Source: Hydrangea macrophylla (Eukaryota; Streptophyta; Magnoliopsida; Cornales; Hydrangeaceae). Taken from it: 64,000 bases of DNA. The translations under genes and the position numbers were made by a program. Positions 12,501-24,413 of the stretch are shown here, in pieces (within the stretch, counting starts at the first letter, position 1; each line of letters opens with the position of its first letter). The notes below the pieces were generated by a model. It was given only the letters and a program-made list of their open reading frames with translations, made no database searches and was not told the origin of the DNA. Location of the stretch: assembly GCA_033977485.1 (NCBI GenBank), contig CM066982.1:11461218-11525217 (forward strand). Reading direction: 5' to 3'.

Positions 12501-13313
12501 ACTGCATTTCCTGGTAGATCTGAACCCCTATAATGAATTATAGATATGGTTAGTCGCACCAGAATCAATGTACCAAGTGTTTGAAGTATCTGTTATAAAA
12601 CTTACTTCAATCACATGTGATTCAATCATACTTTGAACTCTTATAGCTAAGAATTCTGGACAGTTCCTCTTCCAGTGGTCCTTGTCACCGCACTAGAAAC
12701 ACTTTCATTTGCCTTAGCCACCCACCTTCCCTTTACCCTTTCCTTTTCCATTAGATTTTGCAATCTTCGGGACTGGTCTAACACTTGGAGCACCAGTGCT
12801 AGCTTTCTTCTTCCCTTTCTTACCTTTAGGTGCAGATCGGGAAGAGCTTTTCTCAACATTTAGAATTTTGCCCCCAGGTTTGATCACTCCTTCAAGTGCC
12901 AGAAGAGAACTCATCAATTTGCTCATTGAAAAATTCATTTGATTCATATTATAGTTAAGTTTAAATTGAGCGAATGAAGATGACAGCGAATTGAGGATCA
13001 TATCAACTTGGGTCTGTGCGTCGATGTTGGCTCCCAAGGTCTCCAGTTTGTTTAAATAACCAATCATTTTTAAAACATGTTCTTTGACTGGAGTCCCTTC
13101 TGATATCTTGGCAATCATTATCTTCTGCATAGCAACCTGTCTAGCAGGTCTGCTATGCTCCCCAAACATCTCTTTTAGGGATTTGATAATGGCACTGGTA
13201 GAATCATTGAACTGGTATTGGTGTTGTAACACATTAGCCATGGAGGCCAATATGTAACAACGAGCCATCCTGTTCGACTTCTTTGACTTGTCGAACTCGC
13301 GTCTAGCAGTAGC
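9530..13313 (-). pseudogene. Copia A gag-pol, degenerate
   Basis: Read from 13313 leftwards the order is that of Ty1/copia. Gag starts in mid-domain with REFDKSKKSNRMARCYILAS and runs to ~12714. The zinc knuckle (CGDKDHWKRNC) lies near 12690, and protease has DSGATNHI near 12560. The integrase zinc region (RLWHVRLGHINLNRI) and catalytic core are in 11760-12488, with [11 protein letters not shown] near 11660. RT has YVDDILLIGND near 10480. RNase H (GYTDSDLMSDKDTRKSTSGY) is near 9930-10010 and its C-terminal tail reaches ~9530. At least six frameshifts or stops separate the blocks. The gag N-terminus is lost at 13313, where the copia B LTR begins. Confidence 0.88.
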
Positions 13314-15082
13314 TGTTGAAGGGAAAATTGGATTTCAGCGCGCAATGGAATACGGGTACAGATTAAAATTTAATCTAACAAAACTACATCTACTTCTTGT
13401 TTGTATTACTTGTAATCAATATACATGCAAAGACATAGATATGGATTTACCTTTGCGATTTGTGGAATCGTTTCGAGAGCTCTTCAATGATTGTTGTGAC
13501 AATTCAATCCCTATCACTTTCGACAAAGATGCGACCAGTAGAGGGACTAAACGATCTTTGATAGACCTCAAATTTTAATAGCAATTGCGTCTCGACGTCA
13601 ACTTCGTTGTGTCCAAAATTCGTCAGGTTATGATAAGTAATGAGTAGTCTGATCTACTTAATGTGAGCGTTGTCCGACTCTAGTGATCTTTGCTCCTAAT
13701 GTGTTCTTGATCTTTCAGTACTAAAGATCTTTACTCCTATGACTCTGGGACATGCTTAGATGCTAGGGTTTGGTGGAAACCCCTCTAGAACAGACTTGGG
13801 AGGCTTAGGAAGGGTTTAGGAAGCCTATATCTAATACTAAAACTTCTGGGAGAATAAAAGACGTGTATATCATGTTTTGCCCGCAATTTCTATATTTATA
13901 TACTTTTGAACTGACCTAAGTGCCAATCCAAGTTCCAAAAGTGGCAATTGATTGCCTTACCAATCGATTGCCATAGGGGTAATCGATTGTTTATCCAATT
14001 GATTGCAAGTTATGCAATTGATTGCTGCACCAATCGATTGGTTCTAAGTTTATCCCAAATCTCACATTGCATTGTTCCTTCACATCAAAACATCCCTATG
14101 AGCTAAGAGTGGGACACCTAGGTTCTTAATTACTAGCTCTGATTAATTATTATTCCATCTAGTCAATACTCTTTAACTAAGAAATCAACAGTTGATCAAT
14201 TATCATTTATACCACTATAAAATGATAATTGCACTGTAGTGCATAAGAACAAAATCAAACAAAATCACACGTATATAAGTGATTGCTAGACTTGCTTAAT
14301 ATGATACGGATGTCTATTCTACCAGATAGTATTCGTATTTATCATCGGGATGTATGTTTTAAGATACTGTCGACCAAATAGATAGATACATCTTATATTC
14401 CTTGAGTATCATTCACTACGCTTGGATTACCAAACATGTCAACAAACACTTTGTTAATAAGGCTGGCCAGCTCTCGCTAATCACTCTTAGTGACATTCTT
14501 GAGGGAATACTTACTCTTCGTTTTATAGAAGAGGGTAGAATTCCGGCTTAACAATATATGTTTCCAACGTTGTAAACCTGATTACCCAAGATACCCAGGT
14601 GTCGATCTTACAAGACCTCATTGATTGGTAAGTCAAATCAACCAAACCTGCATACAATTTGCGTCCATAATTATCTCAGGATTAAGGACATGTATCCCTA
14701 TACAAGTTTGAGTTCCTATCGATGGTGACAGTGTTTAGGTATCAATAGGTTTAACTCAGGTCCGTCAATGCACCATGTCCACTAGCATATTAACCAAGAG
14801 TCAAAGACTCTTATAAATGAGATTCATCATTCTACCCCGTAGGCATTAATCATGCTACAGTGTATACCTGATAAGTTATCCAGACTTATTATCCACTATG
14901 ACTTATTTAAAACAACAAGGATTTGGGATTCATATCTCACATGTATAATCACATACACAAATGAATCACATACAATGATGTTTAAGGATTTCAGTTTAAT
15001 ATTCATCTCATGAACTAATATACATAAATGTATTATGATATTCCATTATCCAACTAACTGGTTTGAGGGCATATTCCCATCA
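13314..15082 (-). mobile_element. Copia B LTR (solo or recombined)
   Basis: Its sense start, read from 15082, is TGATGGGAATATGCCCTCAA and its sense end, at 13314, is CTTCAACA, so it has the usual TG...CA ends. Many blocks match copia A and copia C LTRs (GTGACATTCTTGAGGGAATA, GGTTTGGTGGAAACCC, GTCTCGACGTCAAC), showing a related family. The 5-bp flanks differ (GTAGC on the left, GCCAT on the right), so this is not a clean solo LTR. A deletion or inter-element recombination probably removed one side. Confidence 0.7.
13945..14042. repeat. CAATCGATTG/CAATTGATTG cluster in copia B LTR
   Basis: Seven sites of the form CAATyGATTG occur in ~100 bp, several of them perfect 10-bp palindromes, separated by short unrelated spacers. 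Confidence 0.85.
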
Positions 15083-15550
15083 GCCATAGCATTTGTAGTA
15101 GGTTCTTTGGGGCATGGGGTGGTGAGGACATATATGTGATCCTATATAGTTAAAACGATGTCAAGGTTTCGTTTCCATTCAGTGCAGTTATTTCTAGTTG
15201 ACTTGTTTTGTGTAAGAATGGTGGCAAGAGGACTAAATGCAGATCCAGACATGGTGATTTACTGAAAAAATCAAAAGGACAAAATAAATATGGATATCAG
15301 AATTTGACAGTTTGAAATAAAAGAATCCTTATTAAACTCTTATTTTAAAACAAAGTCGCTGGAATATCGAAACGAAAGAATAAAGCCTCCGTGTGGTGGT
15401 CAATGTTTGATCTTTTGATTTATCATGACTTGTCTGCTATGCAACTCTAGCAAAACAAGTTATGACTCCCGAACCTATTTGGTCTCTACTTTTCTTAATA
15501 ATGTCCCATGTGGGATCCCTTATCCATAGCTTAGCTAGTTTGTACAATTA
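15083..15550. other. Unclassified repeat-like flank left of CACTA-1
   Basis: No gene seen. The phrase CCTCCGTGTGGTGGTCA at about 15387 recurs at about 26929 on the other side of CACTA-1, so the flanks form one interrupted sequence with an internal direct repeat. Its family is not recognised. Confidence 0.5.
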
Positions 15551-15985
15551 CACTACAAGAAAATATGGTTTTTATGTCACTTTTAAATTTCTTTTTATGT
15601 CGTTTTTATTGTGAGTGACATAAATATTTCTTGTTCAACCTTTTTATGTCACTTTTAGACTATTTATGTCACTTTTTAAAAAAAGTGACATAAAAACCTA
15701 CTTATTTATGTCACTTTTCAAAAAAGTGACATAAAAACCTGATTATTTATGTCACTTTTTAAAAAATGTGACATAAATAACTAGGTTTTTATGTCACTTT
15801 TTAAAAAGTGACATAAATGAAAACGCGGTGGCAATTTTGTAAATATAACATTTTATTTTTATGTCATTTTTATAAAAAGTGACATAAAAAGATGATTATT
15901 TATGTCACTTTTTAAAAAAAGTGACATAAAAACCTGTTATTTTAGAAGAATCCTTATTGTTTTGAAAAAGTGACGTAAAAAACAA
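15551..15985. repeat. CACTA-1 left terminal and subterminal repeats
   Basis: After the terminal inverted repeat, TTTATGTCACTTTT and its complement alternate about every 20-40 bases to ~15975. Adjacent opposite copies form hairpins such as ATGTCACTTTTT with AAAAAGTGACAT. Some copies carry GTCGTTT or GACGTAA variants. Confidence 0.9.
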
Positions 15986-16081
15986 TTGGGCGCGCGGGAA
16001 ACCTGTGCGCGCAGAAGCTCGATCTTTTTTAATCCCTCTCTTTTTCCTCATCTCCTCTCATCTAGAGGGAAAGGAGAAGAG

Positions 16082-16388
16082 CTAGAGAGGGAAAGGGGAA
16101 GATGAAGAACCGCCGAGAACCACCGCCGCTGAGAACGATCGCCTCTACCGCCGCCGCTGAGCACCACCGCCATCCTCTCCCTCTCCCGCCGATGAGACAC
16201 ACTGCCGATGAGATCTCACTCACTCATTTGTTTCACAAAAAGATAAAGGAGAGAGAAAGGAGAAAGGGGAAAAGGAGAGAGAATGGAGAGAGAGGAGAAA
16301 GGGGGAAGGAGCTGTCGCCCTATATCCATGCCGCCGCCGATCAGTGGACGTCGCCGACCACCTGACGTCTTCGAAGACTTCCTGAAGG
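16082..16388 (+). pseudogene. Gene-5'-end-like segment in CACTA-1, identity unknown
   Basis: A GC-richer segment follows a TC/GA-rich leader. An ATG at 16102 opens an 87-codon frame rich in R, P, H and T, then K/R/E/G. The other frame passes through DVFEDFLK to a GAAG/GTACAC splice-donor-like site at 16388. It resembles the first exon and 5' leader of a captured or chimeric transcription unit but matches no family I know. It could equally be the element's own leader exon. Confidence 0.3.
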
Positions 16389-18177
16389 TACACCCTCCTT
16401 CTTCTTCTTCTTCTTCTTCCTTCTTCTTCTACTTTCTTCCTTATTTTTCAATCAGATTCTTCTTCTTCTTCTTCCTTCTAGATCAGATACAAACCTTATA
16501 TTTTCTTCTTCTTCTTCTAGACTCAAACCCTAGATGTCTAACATATTCTTCTTATTCTTCTTCTTCTAGATTCAAACCCCTACTTGCTCATCAGATTGGA
16601 ACCACACCATTACTCATGAGATTCAGTCCGTCAGGTAAATGGCTATGGGTATTGAATAATAAAAATGAGATGGATATGGTAAAAAAAAAATTGTACATTT
16701 TGGTGTGCTCTGTAGTCACATTATACATCTGATTATTTTAATTTAATCTTCAAGCTTGTAGATTTTAAGTCAGTTACGTACTGTGGATTTTCCATAGGAA
16801 CATTTGGCTCAAACCGAAATAGACTCTTGTGTATGCTGTTACATTAATTTCCATGAGCCTTTGTGTTCTCCATTTAATTAGTCATGTACCAAAAGCCCAC
16901 AATTGAGATTGAGTATATACACACATTTATTCACACACATACACACACACACACACAACTCGTCCAGATGAATAACAATCATAGGAGTTAAAACCAGAGA
17001 AACAAATAAGAACTTTAGAAAACAAAATAAAGTGACACCACAACCTCCATTATATTCCCACTTGGGCCTTTCTATAATAAATAAATTATTGTTGTTCTTT
17101 TTTCCCCGTATGGTGTAGTGCCTTTCTTTAAACTAGCGGTTGGGCACACGTGATGCGTGTGTAACTCGTTGTGTATGCTGTAAATCAAAGTGATGGATTT
17201 AGAAATTACAAAGTCAAATAGATTTGTGAATGAGAAATTTTATTTTATGATTGTATGTCACTGGAGTACATACCAGTACAAATGATTGTATGTTCATGTG
17301 AGTATATACCGAGTTGGTTGTATGATATATATATATATACCCAAGTTACATCACTCTATACAAAATTAATAACAAATAGCACCTAAAAGTTTTACCAAAA
17401 GCAATTGTTATAATCAAATTCTAGTATTTAAGCCAAACAATTCAATTTTTTGGCACCAAATTACCAATTAAACTACACTTTCTTACTACAATTTGAGACC
17501 CAAAAAAATTAGTTGAATCATACAATCAAAAATGCTTGGTTGTATTGTAGAATTTTTCCTTACTTCTCCCAAACAAAACTAAACACTATTAAACCCATAT
17601 CAAGTTCCAGTATGGCACATATATTGAAGTCTTTCAAGAATCTGAGAGGGAATTCAACCTAGAGAATCAGAACAAAACATGACATTGCATTAATAATGAA
17701 CCAAAAATTAATGTCAGTAACGACCTTTAATTTAAAGTTTATAGATGGTTGTATCCACCATATGTCACGTCTGCCGATATTAGTATTAGTCAGGGTGAAC
17801 TCTAATCTATGAATCCCACTTGTTGCCTCTCTAATTGACTGGCCAACCTTGCAATGGCCGCCCGTTGCAGCAGAGTATTTTTCTTAGATTATAGGCCTTT
17901 GGTTGTTAACAATTGCCACCAAAACGATGTTGCAAACAGCCATTGTCGGCGGTTCAGTTTTTAGAATTTCAGAAGATGAGAGAATTGAGAGGACGATGGT
18001 GTAGAAAGTTTTGAATAAGAAGGTTTGTGAAAGATCTCAATGGTCGTTTTTAGAAGTGGAGACTGGAGAGACGTGTGTGAGAGAGACTTGAATAAATAGA
18101 TAGGAGGCTGAGAGACGGTTCTTCCAAAAAAAATTTATGGAGAGACGGTTAGGATTTAGAAGTTATGGAACAGTTTT

Positions 18178-18227
<50 letters not shown>

Positions 18228-19334
18228 GAAAGAGGCGTGGGAGGTTATTGGCTGATTTTATCTCTTTCATTTTAAAAATCATTTATGTTATGTAATTACT
18301 CTTTAATACCCTCCAACTTTATTTTTGTGAACCAAAGTATCTTGGTTTTTCTGTAAATATGTTTGTTAGTAAAAGAAGGAAAGGTACCCCTCTCTTTGAC
18401 TTTCTATAGTAGTATAGATTAAGAGGCATCTTTGTTATCATTGCATTCTTGATAAAATTCATGTAGGCATGATCTCAGACTGTTTTTTATTCTAATTGTT
18501 AGGCCAAGGGAATTTCCTTTGTGTGTTTGAGAAATTGGCATTCATATATACATATATATATACGCATACACACACACACATACATATATTGCATTACGCA
18601 GGTATCCTCATGCTCATTCAGAGCACCTTATGAAGCATTTGCTTATATTAAACATCTTGATGTACTAGTTTTGTTAAATTATTGTTGATTGAAGAAGTTG
18701 TATATAGTCGTTTGATGATTTTTAATAAGGAATAATGAAAAATTAGTCTATTTCAGGATAGTGAGAACTTTTATGTTTGTTCCCTTGAAATGATATATAT
18801 ATATATATATAAACTATAATATACTGCTGTTGTTTATTAGCAAAATTAAGTAACAAAAAAAAAAGGGTGAATGACCAACTCAGCCTTGCATTTCCCGATT
18901 AGAAAATAAGTAAATCTTAATCTATGGTGTAGAAGTGATAGCAAAACTTTTGCATTCCTATATTAAAATGTGAGTGGTGACTTAGATAAGGAGGTTCTTC
19001 CTATTATTTTTATTGTTATTTCTTTGCTTTGTTGGTTGAATAGTTGCCAATTCTATATTTTGATATTTAAGCTTTGAATTCTTGACATGATGTTACTGGT
19101 GGACTTTGTTTCACGGCTATTGTAATATCTCTGCAGATTGCTTTTATGTATTCCTACACTCAGTAAATGAATAAAATTTTGATAGATTGGTACTGATCAT
19201 TATACTACTTTCTTCTTCTTCTTGTAATTTCTGTATAGGACAAATTGATGCCACAACCACCAGTTATTGTTTTCGTTTACATTTGTTTCTTCTACATTTT
19301 AATAATATTTATGTACTTATTTATGATGTCACAG
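16389..19334. other. CACTA-1 interior without recognised gene
   Basis: AT-rich sequence with CTT-type runs (16398-16570), CA/TA microsatellites (16918-16957, 18540-18592, 18793-18812) and GA repeats. No coding signal that I recognise. Confidence 0.6.
18181..18222. repeat. (GA)n microsatellite
   Basis: About 20 uninterrupted GA units. Confidence 0.95.
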
Positions 19335-19406
19335 AGATCTTGCGAGTCGAGGCTTGAAAGGGTATATTTGTGACCAAATTGGTCTTCTGTCAAACTTGGT
19401 AAGCCT
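19335..19406 (+). pseudogene. Captured 72-nt leucine-rich-repeat exon
   Basis: Between a 3' splice site (GATGTCACAG, ending 19334) and a consensus donor (GTAAGT, from 19407) lie exactly 72 nt. In phase they read DLASRGLKGYI, then a short stretch, then IGLLSNLVSL, a textbook plant extracellular LRR (LxxxGLxGxI...IGxLxxLxxL). One base precedes the first full codon and two follow the last. That is the phase and length of the repeated 24-residue LRR exons in plant LRR receptor kinases. No neighbouring LRR or kinase exon is visible, so it is an isolated fragment carried by CACTA-1. In a receptor the repeat would sit in the extracellular ligand-binding solenoid. Confidence 0.75.
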
Positions 19407-19968
19407 GTAAGTACCATCTATCAACTTCTGATGCATGTAAAAACATTTTTATGTTGACACATAACTTCTGCATGTTTAAGGATTAATTGCTCAAGTCCTG
19501 ATTTTGGATAATTTGTTTAGATATACAGAGAGATGAATCGTGCCAAAAGAGAGTTTACGTCTGAGATGCTTCTATGATATTTGTGTGAAATTACCTATCA
19601 AGAAAAAGAAAAATATTTGTGCCCAATTGAGCACTTAACTAAATGTGGATGGTGTTCTAACTGCCCAGTGCTATTGTTTGCTCAGCATCTGCTAGCTGTC
19701 TACTTTAACACTTTCAAATAGTTGTGTTCCACAATGCTATTGTTTGGTGATAGGCTGATAGCTTCTTTGTCCATTGCTATTTCATATGAACATGTCATGT
19801 AATGTGTTACTGTATACTTCGGCTAAGAAAAACCTTACCTAGTTGGGTTGAACTATATGACCTTTATCACTTTTTCTCTATCTTGTGCCTCAATTCACTC
19901 GCTACTTTGCACGTTACTTTTGGTTTACCCTAGTTATTTGAGCGCCTTGAACTAATTTTGTATTACCC

Positions 19969-20007
19969 TTTTTTTTTTTTTTTTGAACAGCAAAATTCAA
20001 TTTTATT
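19969..20007 (-). other. Possible retroposed poly(A) end
   Basis: T16 at 19969-19984 is followed at 20002-20007 by TTTATT. Read on the minus strand this is AATAAA, 17 nt of sequence, then A16, the layout of a polyadenylated transcript end. The body would extend rightwards. No flanking target duplication was found and no source gene is recognised. Confidence 0.4.
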
Positions 20008-20770
20008 AATCAACAAGTTCAAGTGTTGCACAATAAAGTTACAACCCTTTGCATACTGGCTAAGCCCCCTTAAATACCATACACAATACTAAGGTATCAA
20101 AGGCCCCCCCTTAAAAATTTGTACAACTCACAGAATACATCTATATCAGAAAATCCAAGAGACCCAACATCCAAGTGTTCTTCCTCTATCCAATCAAAAT
20201 GCTTACGAGAACTTCAACGATAATTCCATAGTAGGCCATAAACATCCAATCAGAGTGCCCAAGAACCAAATTTCACTTCAGCAAACTTAAGCCATAATCA
20301 CCATCAACAGCTTAATGTTCCATACTTCACTGTTTATGCAGCATATCTTCAGTAAATTGTACAGAGTTCTAAAATCCCCTAGCTCGAAAATGGAGTAGCC
20401 TCATCAATCAAACCATTTGCTTTTCCTTGACACAAACAGAATGCTTCCAAGACCAGCGAAATCTAAGTCCAAACTTCTAAGTTTGGTTTATTATTTAGAC
20501 TACCTAAGTTTGTTTCTTTGGTAATGGTAATCCAAAAAAGTCAATGTCACCAATGTCACCAATGAATTAGAGCTTCCTCTGCATAATTATTCTGAACAGC
20601 TAACAATTGATGGCCAATCAGACATTGTGTTAACAGGTTCCAGCCATACACCCAATCTATATATTGCTAATAGATTTTGACACAGCAGAGCACTTGAAAA
20701 CAACAGAACCAAACAAGCGCAGTCCAGGAGAGGAGCGCAAATAAACATCCCCTACATTAGCAGAACAGAA

Positions 20771-20866
20771 CAGAACAGAAATTGTAGAACTTCCTAGGAT
20801 GCCGTTATAGAATGCCATTATTAGTTCTAGTGCCAGAACAGAAATTGTAGAACTTCCTAGGATGCC
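20771..20866. repeat. Short direct duplication
   Basis: The phrase GAAATTGTAGAACTTCCTAG occurs near 20778 and again near 20840, each followed by GATGCC. The first is preceded by three CAGAA units. Confidence 0.8.
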
Positions 20867-21551
20867 AATAATAGTTCTCATTGCGCATAACTAATTAGCT
20901 GTCTTATTTTGTTTGCTTTCATTTGTCCTCAATTGATGCCACCTCGAATTTGGTCCTTCCTTTTTTACTGATCAATCTACCAGAACCCTTATAGATCTAC
21001 AAACATCGTAAATGAACACCCAATAACCCATATACAGTATGGCGGGAAAGATGTCTTCTATATTTGACCGTGTTACTTAAAACGCTAGCATGCTTGATCA
21101 TATTATTCATGTTAGTTAAGCATTGTATGTCATCCACTTGATAAAGGCAGAAGCATGGTGGCCACCGGGGGATTAGCTTCTCCAATGATAGGATTCCTAC
21201 TGATGGGATAACCCACATGCACCCGCTTTCTATTTTGGACACATTTTAAGCCGAGTCCTCGTATTTTAAGATTTGGAGTTTAGAGAGGTTCAACCCTGGA
21301 CACACCCCCACCGCACATACCTGATATGCATAACCGAGTCCATGGAGCATAGATCAAAACATCATTATTAAAGGCGCAAGATGCAGAAAAAAGCGCAGGA
21401 CTGAACAAAGTAAGGAACACTTTAAGAGTACTTATAATTAGATTCAAAGATGCTTGACCAAACACTTGGGCATTAAAGATAGCCATCAAGAGTATGAAGA
21501 AGTTCTATTCAGTAAGCTTGTTATTTCTCCATCCAAACACTTGGGCATTGT

Positions 21552-22056
21552 TTTTGGTTTGTGGATTTATCGAAGGAAAAGAAAAGGGAAAGGAAAGCAA
21601 GAAGGAAAACTGGTTCGCCTATGTTTTCCCTTGTGTTTTCCTTCATGTTTGCTTTGTTTCTCATTATACTTTTTTTTTTTTTTTCAATTTCTATTCTTCC
21701 ATGGTAACCAAACAAAAGAAATTGTTTTCCTCTGTATTTTCTTTTCTTTTCCAACACTAAATCTATGAACCAAACATCGATTTAGTGAGCGAAAGGAAAG
21801 GAAATAATATCTATTTCTTATCACTAAAAAGTACACCGGTTGCAATTAATCTGAGATATTCATTGTGCACCATATGTAGCTTGTGAAATAAATTTAAAAT
21901 CTTGAATTTTGTGAGTCATTTTCCTCCCTTCTTTCTTTAGTTTCATTGAATTTTGGAACTTTTGAAATTTTAATGATATTTAAGCATTGAGAAAAAACAC
22001 AAGGGAACTTGTTTTCCTTCCCTTTTCTTTCACTCTCTAAATCCACAAAGGCACTT
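21552..22056. mobile_element. Possible fold-back/MITE-like element
   Basis: TTTGTGGATTTAT...GAAAAGAAAAGGGAAAGGAAA near 21558-21597 is mirrored on the reverse strand near 22010-22052 (TTTGTGGATTTAGAGAGTG, then AAAGAAAAGGGAAGGAAAA). This gives imperfect inverted ends of ~45 bp about 500 bp apart. Purine-rich composition weakens the case. A similar TTTTCCTTCCCTAAATCCAT phrase occurs at about 43406. Confidence 0.4.
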
Positions 22057-23588
22057 TAGTAAAAAATATCACAATGATGTACTTAATCATATTTTATACA
22101 TCAAAATCTAAATATTTGAACTATCCAATACTAAGCTAAAAGGATACATAGGAACAGATAGTTAAACTGCCATATTCGATCAACTATACACAATGTCACA
22201 ATTTGTCCTATGTACTCTTTTAAACAAAGGAGAATTTAGGGAGTCACCTGAATTGGTAAATTTCCAAAAGAATAAACTCCCTGCCTAATTTTCTGCTACA
22301 CTGCTATGATAGTTTCTGGATCAGCAGGAGCAGTATTTGATTTCCTACCAGCTCTTCGCCATCAACAACCAACACATTTTCAAATATATTTTACTCGAGT
22401 CATGTCTCACTCAACGTCCGTCTGTGTGCATTAGTTGCCTATATATATATGTATATTTGAGTATATAACTTTTAAGAACCTTTTCAAATTCAATGAATGA
22501 TCTAATGAGATGAAGGGACACATAAAGTAAAGAAAGGAATAGGTACGGGAATCGACATGCACGTTCAGTAGTTGTGTATAAATTTGGCCTCTTTAAATCG
22601 TTGAATTGAAGTGTTTGATAAAAAATTAAATATCAAAAAACCATTGAGCTAAAGTGGTCCATTAACTAGTTATTTTGATCTGAGCATTGTTGTTCATGAA
22701 ATACTCAAGCACTCATTAAACTTTTAGTCTCTCGTTGGCTCCCACCTTACCGCCATCACCTCCTCCCAACGCCTCCCTCCCTCTCACCTCTCACGCATGA
22801 TCTCTCTCTTTCACTCTTTCTCCATAGAGTTCAAAGAGATCTTGAATATTTTGGGGGCAAATTAGAAGGGGATATCAGAGGTGCTGAATGTGGTCAGCGA
22901 ATGTGAAGATATGTCTAGTAATCATACACACACTGAATTGATACATATAAATGCTTATACACACACATTGATTCACTATTCTGATTTAGTTTGTGTTTGT
23001 GAATCGGTTGTGATGATTGTTGATTGTTTTAGGCTCTGTGAGGAAGATAGCTACTGGTAAATAATGTAAGTGCTGAGAATGCTGAAGAAATTAAAGCTGA
23101 CGGGCCGAATGGTTAGTGTGCTGATTGTTGTAGGTTCTATTAGTTATTTAATATTGCTAATTTATTTCTTATTTAAAGAAAAAAGGAACCGATTCTTTAG
23201 TGAATTCTCATTTCTCAGAAGCTGTGACATTTCCATATTTCCTTCATGTGTGCTTTTAAAAATGAATTTCATGTGCTCAATTCCCCAATGAGGCTGGTCA
23301 TCATGTTTTAAAAATGAATTCCAGAATCCACTCGATTGCATTTTTTTTGTCTAGAGCTTTTGATCAAGGCTTATTTCTTCAATGTCCAATACAATATACA
23401 TCTCCATTTTTATGAAAGCATTTGTGTAAATCATTGTGGCCAAGTTCTTCTCTTTTCATATTCTTTTGTCCCGTTGTGAATAGAGAGCAGACTTTGAAGT
23501 TTGACTATTTCATTCCTTTCCTGATTTATGTTCATTCTATCCTTTCTTTGCTTATTTGTTTGTTTTTTTTTTTAAATGGAAATTTCAG

Positions 23589-23677
23589 GCACCATCATCA
23601 CCACTACCTGCATTGCACAACATAATCCATGTTTTCTTCCAATTAGTGCCCACAATCTCTTCCAGCTTCACACCAAG
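23589..23677 (+). pseudogene. Candidate captured exon, unknown
   Basis: Flanked by TTTCAG (ending 23588) and AAG/GTAATT (from 23678), the 89 nt are open in the frame that reads APSSPLPALHNII then HVFFQLVPTISS. I do not recognise the protein. The splice-site context and position among other captured exons are the only support. Confidence 0.3.
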
Positions 23678-24281
23678 GTAATTACTTTCTTCTTCTGCTT
23701 TCGTTCCAAATTTCATTTATATAACTTGTAGGATCTGCGTATGAAAACTTGAGATTGGCTAACAGGGCTTGCATCTTGTGTATTTCTCTTTAAACCTAAT
23801 AGAATTTTATGGTTGATATTGTATGGACTTACATTGTCAACCTTAAGTGACTGTTTCTGTTTAAACTAATCGAAGCAAACCAGGTTATGTGGCATTTGTA
23901 TTAGAACTTGATCTACACTATTGATTAGTAAATTACTACTATTGATTCTGGAAATAGTTCCATACTCGATAATGGCATGGTTTTGTGTCTTATAGACTTT
24001 TCAGGTATCAGAGATATCGCTTAATTTGACATTTCATTTGATAATGATAACTGGGTATAATCCGACTTGAGCCATCAATATGAATGTGAAACCACAAATT
24101 TGCTACTTTTTTATGTGTGGTCATATTCTTCGCCTCTATTCTTTATTTATTCCACCTGTAAAAAAAAAACTTTCGCAAATCTCTTTGTATGTTTGAATCT
24201 GAGCCATAAGAAGGTCCCTCCCTCCCTCTCTCTCTCTCTCTCTCACTGAGATTATAATTACTCTTTTATCAATTGCTGCAG

Positions 24282-24413
24282 ATGTACTTATACAACGCGA
24301 GGATCAAATTTTGAACTGTAACCAGGAGTTAAGCTTTCAGACCAGAGAGCTCAAGTTTAAAAATTCTGCTGCAGCAATCACATTAGTTTCAAGGAGGTGT
24401 GCGCAGCGCCTAG
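24282..24413 (+). pseudogene. Candidate captured exon with coiled-coil-like sequence
   Basis: The 132 nt lie between TTGCTGCAG and CTAG/GTACAG. One frame is open for 43 codons and reads QREDQILNCNQELSFQTREL, followed by KNSAAAITLVSRRCAQRL. The charged, heptad-like composition looks protein-coding, but no family is identified. Confidence 0.4.

Larger units (their letters stand above)
19407..23588. other. CACTA-1 interior, mostly featureless
   Basis: No supported gene. It contains the poly(T)/polyadenylation block at 19969-20007, a short duplication at 20771-20866 and a possible fold-back element at 21552-22056. Confidence 0.6.

Noticed and set aside
21454..21768. Overlapping frames of 78-104 codons on both strands
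   Set aside because: Purine/pyrimidine-rich sequence with F/C/L or K/R-rich products inside a possible fold-back element; no domain.
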